DNA of 10,659 nucleotides from Gemmatimonadota bacterium (lineage in GTDB: Bacteria; Gemmatimonadota; Gemmatimonadetes; Longimicrobiales; Gaopeijiaceae), in contig WGEM01000208.1 of the NCBI GenBank assembly GCA_015492755.1, positions 1 to 10,659 on the forward strand. The letters run 5' to 3'. Within the stretch, counting starts at the first letter, position 1. Each line of letters begins with the position of its first letter. Positions 7,298-10,659 of this stretch are shown one piece after another. A model generated the notes under the pieces. The model had not been told where the DNA came from and ran no database searches. It saw only the letters and a program-made list of their open reading frames with translations. The translations under genes and the position numbers were made by a program.

Positions 7298-7720
7298 TCA
7301 AGCCTCGCCAACATCCGGGGGTGTGCCGCCCCCGGCAAGAGGGGCCGAGGCCGCCACCGCGCCGGCCATCACCAGGTCAAAACCCACGCACGCGGGGACG
7401 TACCAGGCGGGCACCCACGGGAGCGCCGGCGCGGTGTGAAGCCCCAGGTCCCATCCCACGTGCAGGAGCCAGCCCGCCGCCAGGATCATGGCGTAGCGCC
7501 GCACCCCGCCCAGCGCCAGCGCGCTGAAGACCAGGAGGCCGCCCACCTCGGTGCTCACCCAGTTCCCGGCTCCGGCGCGCGCCGCCCAGAGCACGTAGAC
7601 CAGCGTCGCGGCCACCAGCGCGAGGGCGTGGATCCATCGGGCGCGCGCAGGCCACGCGCGTGCCACCAGCACGAAGGGGATGGCGGCGACGGCACCCAGC
7701 AGGACCTGGGCGGGGCTCAC
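7298..7720 (-). CDS. Small multi-spanning membrane protein (DUF6010-like, tentative)
   Basis: The 140-residue protein has about five hydrophobic segments (roughly 4-20, 30-46, 57-72, 77-94 and 106-126). Polar or charged residues sit in or next to the last two: GWLLHVGWDLGLH contains His87, Trp90, Asp91 and His95, and CVGFDL contains Cys111 and Asp115. This arrangement of a His-x-x-Trp-Asp helix followed by Cys...Asp resembles the DUF6010 family of small bacterial membrane proteins as I remember it; the function of that family is unknown. The start is the GTG at 7720-7718, which overlaps the stop of the kinase-like gene as GTGA, with GAGG 8 nt upstream. Translational coupling with the kinase-like gene is therefore likely. 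The longer open frame upstream of the GTG is a shadow of the kinase gene. Confidence 0.75.
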   Translation of the reverse strand: MSPAQVLLGAVAAIPFVLVARAWPARARWIHALALVAATLVYVLWAARAGAGNWVSTEVGGLLVFSALALGGVRRYAMILAAGWLLHVGWDLGLHTAPALPWVPAWYVPACVGFDLVMAGAVAASAPLAGGGTPPDVGEA

Positions 7721-8844
7721 GGGTGCAGCCTCGGTGTGGGGGTGGGGAGGTACAGGCGGGCATGTGTTCCGTGCCCGGGAGCGCTCTCCAGCACCAGAGC
7801 TCCGCCGCTCAGGCGGGCAAACCGGTCCGCCACGAACAGGCCGAGGCCCATGGCGAGGCGGTCCCCGTGCGTGGTGAAGAAGGGCTCCGTCGCGCGCCGG
7901 AGTGTGACGGGGTCCATCCCCGGACCGGAGTCGGAGACTTCGATGACCACGAATGTGCCGGGCTCCAGGCCCGGCACCTCCCCGGAGCACACCTCGGTCT
8001 CGTCGGTGCGGATCACGAGGGAACCTCCGCCGGACATGGCTTCGAATGCGTTCCGGACCAGGTGCAGGAGGACGCGCCGCAGACGTTCCGGATCCGCCAG
8101 GACGGCGCGAGACGCGTGGAGGAACGTCACGATGGACACCGCTCCCTCGCGGTCTTCCGAAACCTGCGCCGCCACGCCGGCGCAGACGGCGTCCACTGCC
8201 GTGAGCCGTGGGGAGAAGACGGGTGAGGGGAGGAGGTACCCCAGGTCCTCCATGGTGGCCCGGACGCGCTCGCCCGCGTCCATGGCGTCGCGCACCGCGT
8301 GTCGCGTCCCCTGCCCCGTGCGTTGATGGGACAGGTGCTCCAGGTTTCCCAGGATCACCGTGAGCGCATCGTTCACCCGTTGGGTGAGCGCTGCGGTGAG
8401 ATGGGAGACGTGGGCTGCCTCGGGTCGCACTTCAAGCACCGAGGGGTCAGGCCCGGAGCCCGGGAAGACCGCCTGCCGCGCCCGGAGTGAGCTGCGCTGG
8501 GTCCGGATCCATTCGCGCTCCACGCGCAGCGCACCCGGGATGCGCCCGTGCCGCTTTCGCACATGTGCCGTGATCTGCACCGACGCCACGGAGAGACCCA
8601 GCACCAGCGTCGCCGCCAGGAGGAGCGTCAGCAGCCCGTCGTCGTCGGCGAACACCTCGTCCAGCGTGCGCGGTCGGCCCTCCACCAGCACGGGCCGGCC
8701 CTCGAACCGTTCCGGCTCCGCGTTCAGCTCCGCCAGGGAGAGCCGGCGAGGCTCCAGCGGCTCCCCGTGCGCGAGAATCGCGACGCGGTCCACCTCCAGC
8801 GTCGTCACGCCCCGATACTGGCCCAGCACGCCCTCCGCCGCCAC
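7717..8844 (-). CDS. Sensor histidine kinase-like protein lacking the phosphoacceptor His
   Basis: Counting from GTG 8844 (375 residues), residues 1-57 resemble the second half of the OB-like extracytoplasmic sensor found in some kinases (LGQYRGVTTLEVDRVAI, then RRLSLAEL and FEGRPVLVEGR). One membrane segment (about 70-92) follows, then a basic KRHGR and a linker. The dimerisation helix is 149-170, and the C-terminal ATPase domain has an N-box (LVRNAFEAM, Asn265), G1 (SDSGPGM, Asp305), the F-box EPFFTT (320-325) and G2 (GLGL, 333-336). In the helix LTAALTQRVNDALTVILGN the usual His-Asp of LTGG-x-AHDFNNLLTVI is Gln155-Arg156. The ATP site thus looks intact, but canonical autophosphorylation should be impossible. 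No signal peptide is visible. The start is uncertain: the frame is open to 9375, GTG 8844 has no good ribosome binding site, and codons upstream of about 8885 run into a repeat-like sequence. No response regulator is adjacent. Confidence 0.78.
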   Translation of the reverse strand: MAAEGVLGQYRGVTTLEVDRVAILAHGEPLEPRRLSLAELNAEPERFEGRPVLVEGRPRTLDEVFADDDGLLTLLLAATLVLGLSVASVQITAHVRKRHGRIPGALRVEREWIRTQRSSLRARQAVFPGSGPDPSVLEVRPEAAHVSHLTAALTQRVNDALTVILGNLEHLSHQRTGQGTRHAVRDAMDAGERVRATMEDLGYLLPSPVFSPRLTAVDAVCAGVAAQVSEDREGAVSIVTFLHASRAVLADPERLRRVLLHLVRNAFEAMSGGGSLVIRTDETEVCSGEVPGLEPGTFVVIEVSDSGPGMDPVTLRRATEPFFTTHGDRLAMGLGLFVADRFARLSGGALVLESAPGHGTHARLYLPTPTPRLHP

Positions 8845-8895
8845 GTAGTCCCAGAGGCGGGCCGCAGCCAGCGCCCCGTCCCCGCCTCCGTCGTT

Positions 8896-8974
8896 GGCGC
8901 TCCTGGACGTAGCTTGGGCTACGCCGTCGTCGCGCCGCCTAGGATTCGGGGCCGTGGCACGCCCAACGCGGCCC
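8896..8974. repeat. Structured intergenic sequence, candidate dispersed palindromic repeat
   Basis: Two stem-loops lie next to each other between the divergent genes. The first pairs GGCGC (8896-8900) with GCGCC (8932-8936). Inside it CGTAGC (8908-8913) pairs with GCTACG (8918-8923) across a TTGG loop. The second pairs GGGCCG (8949-8954) with CGGCCC (8969-8974), with TGG/CCA (8955-8957/8962-8964) stacked inside. CCTAGGATTC lies between them. The composition and codon pattern differ from the flanking coding DNA. The layout resembles REP-like or other dispersed intergenic palindromic elements, but only one copy lies in this window, so its repeat nature is inference. Confidence 0.5.
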
Positions 8975-9021
8975 GCTCTCTTACTCGGACAGGCTCCTAC
9001 GACCGAATGCACTGTCAGGAC

Positions 9022-9027
9022 GGGAGG
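9022..9027 (+). promoter_or_regulatory. Ribosome binding site of the 82-aa gene
   Basis: GGGAGG is followed by 9 nt and ATG 9037. It is the main support, with codon bias, for this small gene being translated. The divergent region 8845-9036 must also hold promoters for both directions, but I see no convincing -35/-10 pair. Confidence 0.6.
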
Positions 9028-9036
9028 ACGAGTGCG

Positions 9037-9285
9037 ATGTTGACGCCGAGATTGAACACGAAACCCGCCGCCCCGTGGTGGGCGGTGCTGGCCGCCCCCG
9101 CGCTGGGCGTGCCGCTCATCATCGTGCTGCTGGCGGTGGCCGGCGGCGAGCGCCGCATGGAGTCCGGAGCGGACGCCACCGCCCGGGTGCTCATGGAGAC
9201 CGACGCCGTGCCGGCGGCGGTGCATGCCCCGGCGGAGCCGGCGGCGCCGGAGGCGGCAGGTGCCGTGACGCTGAAGCGCTGCTGA
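9037..9285 (+). CDS. Hypothetical small single-pass membrane protein
   Basis: The 82-residue product is not recognised as a member of any family. After a short basic N-terminus (TPRLNTK), one hydrophobic segment spans about 14-36 and is followed by GERR. The rest is an Ala/Pro/Glu-rich low-complexity tail ending in a lone Cys (KRC). The positive-inside rule gives no clear orientation, as both flanks are basic. Support for a real gene is the ribosome binding site and third codon positions that are almost all G or C. It lies 58 nt upstream of the metalloprotease-like gene in the same direction and could share its transcript. Confidence 0.6.
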   Translation: MLTPRLNTKPAAPWWAVLAAPALGVPLIIVLLAVAGGERRMESGADATARVLMETDAVPAAVHAPAEPAAPEAAGAVTLKRC

Positions 9286-9343
9286 CGCCCCGCTCGGGAC
9301 TGGACGGAGCCGGGACCCGGGGTGGCGTCGCCGCGGAACACGC

Positions 9344-10282
9344 ATGGACGACCTGCACATCCCCAACGACGCCACCTACGCCCCGGTTGCGCTGACGGAC
9401 CTCATCGCCGGCGCGCCCGTCGCCTCCAGGGTCCTTCTGGGGGCGACGCTGCCGGGCAGGATCCTCGGTGCCGCGGCGCTGGGGCTCTACGCCGGGGCGG
9501 TGGTGAAGGACTGGGTCCATCGCCGGGAGATGCGCTGGATCGACTTCCAGGCGGAGTTCGGCGCCGACGTCCGTACCCTGGAGCCTATGCCGGAGGCGGA
9601 GCGGGCGGCGGAGGTACGGGCGCTGGCGGCGAGGCTGACGGAGGCCTTCACGCCGCACCGGATCCAACGTGAGGCACTGGCGCCCCTGGTCAACGACGTC
9701 CTCACCGCGTACATCGCGTCCATCACGGGGCAGCGCGTCCATACCAGTTCCCAGGTGCGGAGCTTCACGCTGGCGAGCCTGGTGTTTCCGTTCGCCATGG
9801 GCGCCTGTGATGTCCTCTCCGGCGACGTGGCGCTCTTCCGGGACACGGGGATCTTCGAGCCCCACGTGCTCTGCCACGAATTCGTTCACCGGAAGGGGTA
9901 CTGGAAGGAACTCCATGCCCAGGTACTCTCGTACCTGGCGCTGAGCACCTCGGGCCATCCCGTGCTCATCCAGGCCGCGTGGGCCGAACGCCTCCACCGG
10001 CAGCTCCGCGTACTGGCCGGCGACGACCACGCGCGGTACCACGAGCTGGTGGACGACCTCGGTCTCCCGGGGGAGGTGGCGGAAGCGCTGCATCGGCTCC
10101 GCCCCCCTGCGGGTGCCTACGAGAGCGTGGTGGGCGCCGCCATGAAGGCCCTCTACGACGAGCGGCTACGCCTCACCGGCCAGAACGGACTGTCGGATTA
10201 CGACGAGGGCTTCACCAACTTTCTCTGGACGTTTCGCCGCTCCGGGTCGTGTCGTCAGGATCCGCGCCAGGCGGAGGTGTGA
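9344..10282 (+). CDS. HExxH metalloprotease-like protein (distantly DUF3810-like)
   Basis: The 312-residue protein has a zinc-protease-type motif, LCHEFVHRKGYWKELHAQVL, near 176-195. His178, Glu179 and His182 form HExxH, and Glu189 is spaced like the third ligand in DUF3810 proteins (HExxH-x-x-G-x-x-x-E). The following YLALSTSGHP (197-206) also fits that family, where YLA and a short Ser-rich turn follow the motif. Two weak hydrophobic stretches (about 36-54 and 141-155) might touch the membrane. The N-terminal third does not match the multi-spanning N-terminus I associate with DUF3810, so membership is tentative and the substrate unknown. Residues 283-297 (LSDYDEGFTNFLWTF) close the domain. 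ATG 9344 has only a weak upstream purine tract. The 3' end overlaps the convergent radical SAM gene by 71 nt. Confidence 0.75.
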   Translation: MDDLHIPNDATYAPVALTDLIAGAPVASRVLLGATLPGRILGAAALGLYAGAVVKDWVHRREMRWIDFQAEFGADVRTLEPMPEAERAAEVRALAARLTEAFTPHRIQREALAPLVNDVLTAYIASITGQRVHTSSQVRSFTLASLVFPFAMGACDVLSGDVALFRDTGIFEPHVLCHEFVHRKGYWKELHAQVLSYLALSTSGHPVLIQAAWAERLHRQLRVLAGDDHARYHELVDDLGLPGEVAEALHRLRPPAGAYESVVGAAMKALYDERLRLTGQNGLSDYDEGFTNFLWTFRRSGSCRQDPRQAEV

Positions 10283-10659
10283 AGAGATCCATCTGGGCTC
10301 CCCGGGGCGGTGCGGGTGGGCGAAACGACGCGGCGGAGAGGCCCGGCGGACGCGCCAGTCCCAGCCGGGTGGTGTGCACCCGGAAGGTATCGGCGATGTG
10401 CCGCGCCCACGGCCCCTCGCCCCGACCCCGCACCTCGTAGCGCGCATCGTACAGGCGCCCCCCTCGGAGGGCTCGGACCCGGTTGAGCACCTTGTCCTTC
10501 CGCTGCGGAACGGCGCGCTCCAGCCAGTCGATGAAGAGTTCCTTTACGGCGTGAGGGAGACGGAGCACGATGGTGGACGCGAAGCTCGCCCCCGCCGCCG
10601 CAGCCGCCTCCAGGATGGAGGGGAGCTCGTGATCCGTCAGGCCGGGGATCACGGGAGCC
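10212..10659 (-). CDS. PA0069-family radical SAM protein, C-terminal part
   Basis: The minus-strand frame runs in from the right edge and ends at TGA 10214-10212. About 148 C-terminal residues are visible. IPGLTDHELPSILEAAAAAG, LRLPHAVKELFIDWL, VLNRVRALRGGRLYDARY and RGEGPWARHI match the C-terminus of the PA0069/Rv2578c-like radical SAM family (SplB-related). FRPP...QMDLF also matches the usual FRPP...QLSLF ending. The radical SAM Cys-x3-Cys-x2-Cys cluster motif would lie in the missing N-terminal part. The family's reaction is not established. A 22-residue hydrophilic tail (TPPPGADPDD... to ESW) follows the usual DLF ending, and this tail is what overlaps the metalloprotease-like gene. Confidence 0.88.
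   Translation of the reverse strand, partial: APVIPGLTDHELPSILEAAAAAGASFASTIVLRLPHAVKELFIDWLERAVPQRKDKVLNRVRALRGGRLYDARYEVRGRGEGPWARHIADTFRVHTTRLGLARPPGLSAASFRPPAPPRGAQMDLFTPPPGADPDDTTRSGETSRESW

Noticed and set aside
4153..7527. A 1124-codon open frame on the plus strand opposite the propeller gene.
   Set aside because: It is the antisense of a clearly coding gene with repeated Asp-box motifs. It is rich in Val, Ala, His, Arg and Gly with no recognisable domain. Long antisense frames are expected at this G+C content.
8845..9375. N-terminal extension of the kinase frame up to 9375 (552 codons in total).
   Set aside because: The extension is Arg/His/Gly-rich without domain or signal peptide, crosses the repeat-like sequence, and is antisense to the 82-aa gene with a good ribosome binding site.

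Overview
The window is strongly G+C-rich, with G or C at most third codon positions, GTG starts, and genes that overlap by a few bases. Together with a ~1080-residue secreted Asp-box (sortilin/BNR-type) beta-propeller protein, this suggests a soil or sediment bacterium of the Gemmatimonadota or a similar phylum. That placement is an inference from protein style; no rRNA or other phylogenetic marker is present.

Left edge (1-314): the last 33 codons of an IS5/IS1182-like DDE transposase run in from outside. They are followed by a perfect 10-bp hairpin and a short leader with no recognisable riboswitch.

Lysine/DAP block (315-4019, + strand): asd, dapB, dapA and dapD form a compact operon. asd/dapB overlap by 7 nt and dapB/dapA by 4 nt; dapD follows after about 80 nt. 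The four enzymes cover aspartyl phosphate to N-succinyl-2-amino-6-oxopimelate, so lysine and diaminopimelate appear to be made by the succinylase branch. Aspartokinase, DapC, DapE, DapF and LysA are not in the window. The asd is of the archaeal/fungal type. dapD carries a perfect 13-bp inverted repeat inside its 3' coding region.

Minus-strand block (8844 down to 4024): a small sensor-kinase-like gene, a 140-residue membrane protein and the large propeller protein are stacked in one direction. The first two share a GTGA overlap and the third starts 28 nt downstream with a strong ribosome binding site. The kinase-like protein keeps its ATP-binding motifs but has QR where the His-Asp of the phosphoacceptor box should be. 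It also lacks a signal peptide and the start of its sensor domain, and it begins next to a structured, repeat-like sequence (8896-8974).

Right block (9037-10282, + strand): an 82-residue single-pass membrane protein and a HExxH metalloprotease-like protein distantly resembling DUF3810. The latter runs 71 nt into the convergent 3' end of a PA0069-family radical SAM gene that enters from the right edge.

Most of the window is ordinary biosynthesis and cell-surface content. The points most worth following are the His-less kinase with its truncated sensor and adjacent repeat, and the dapD internal hairpin.
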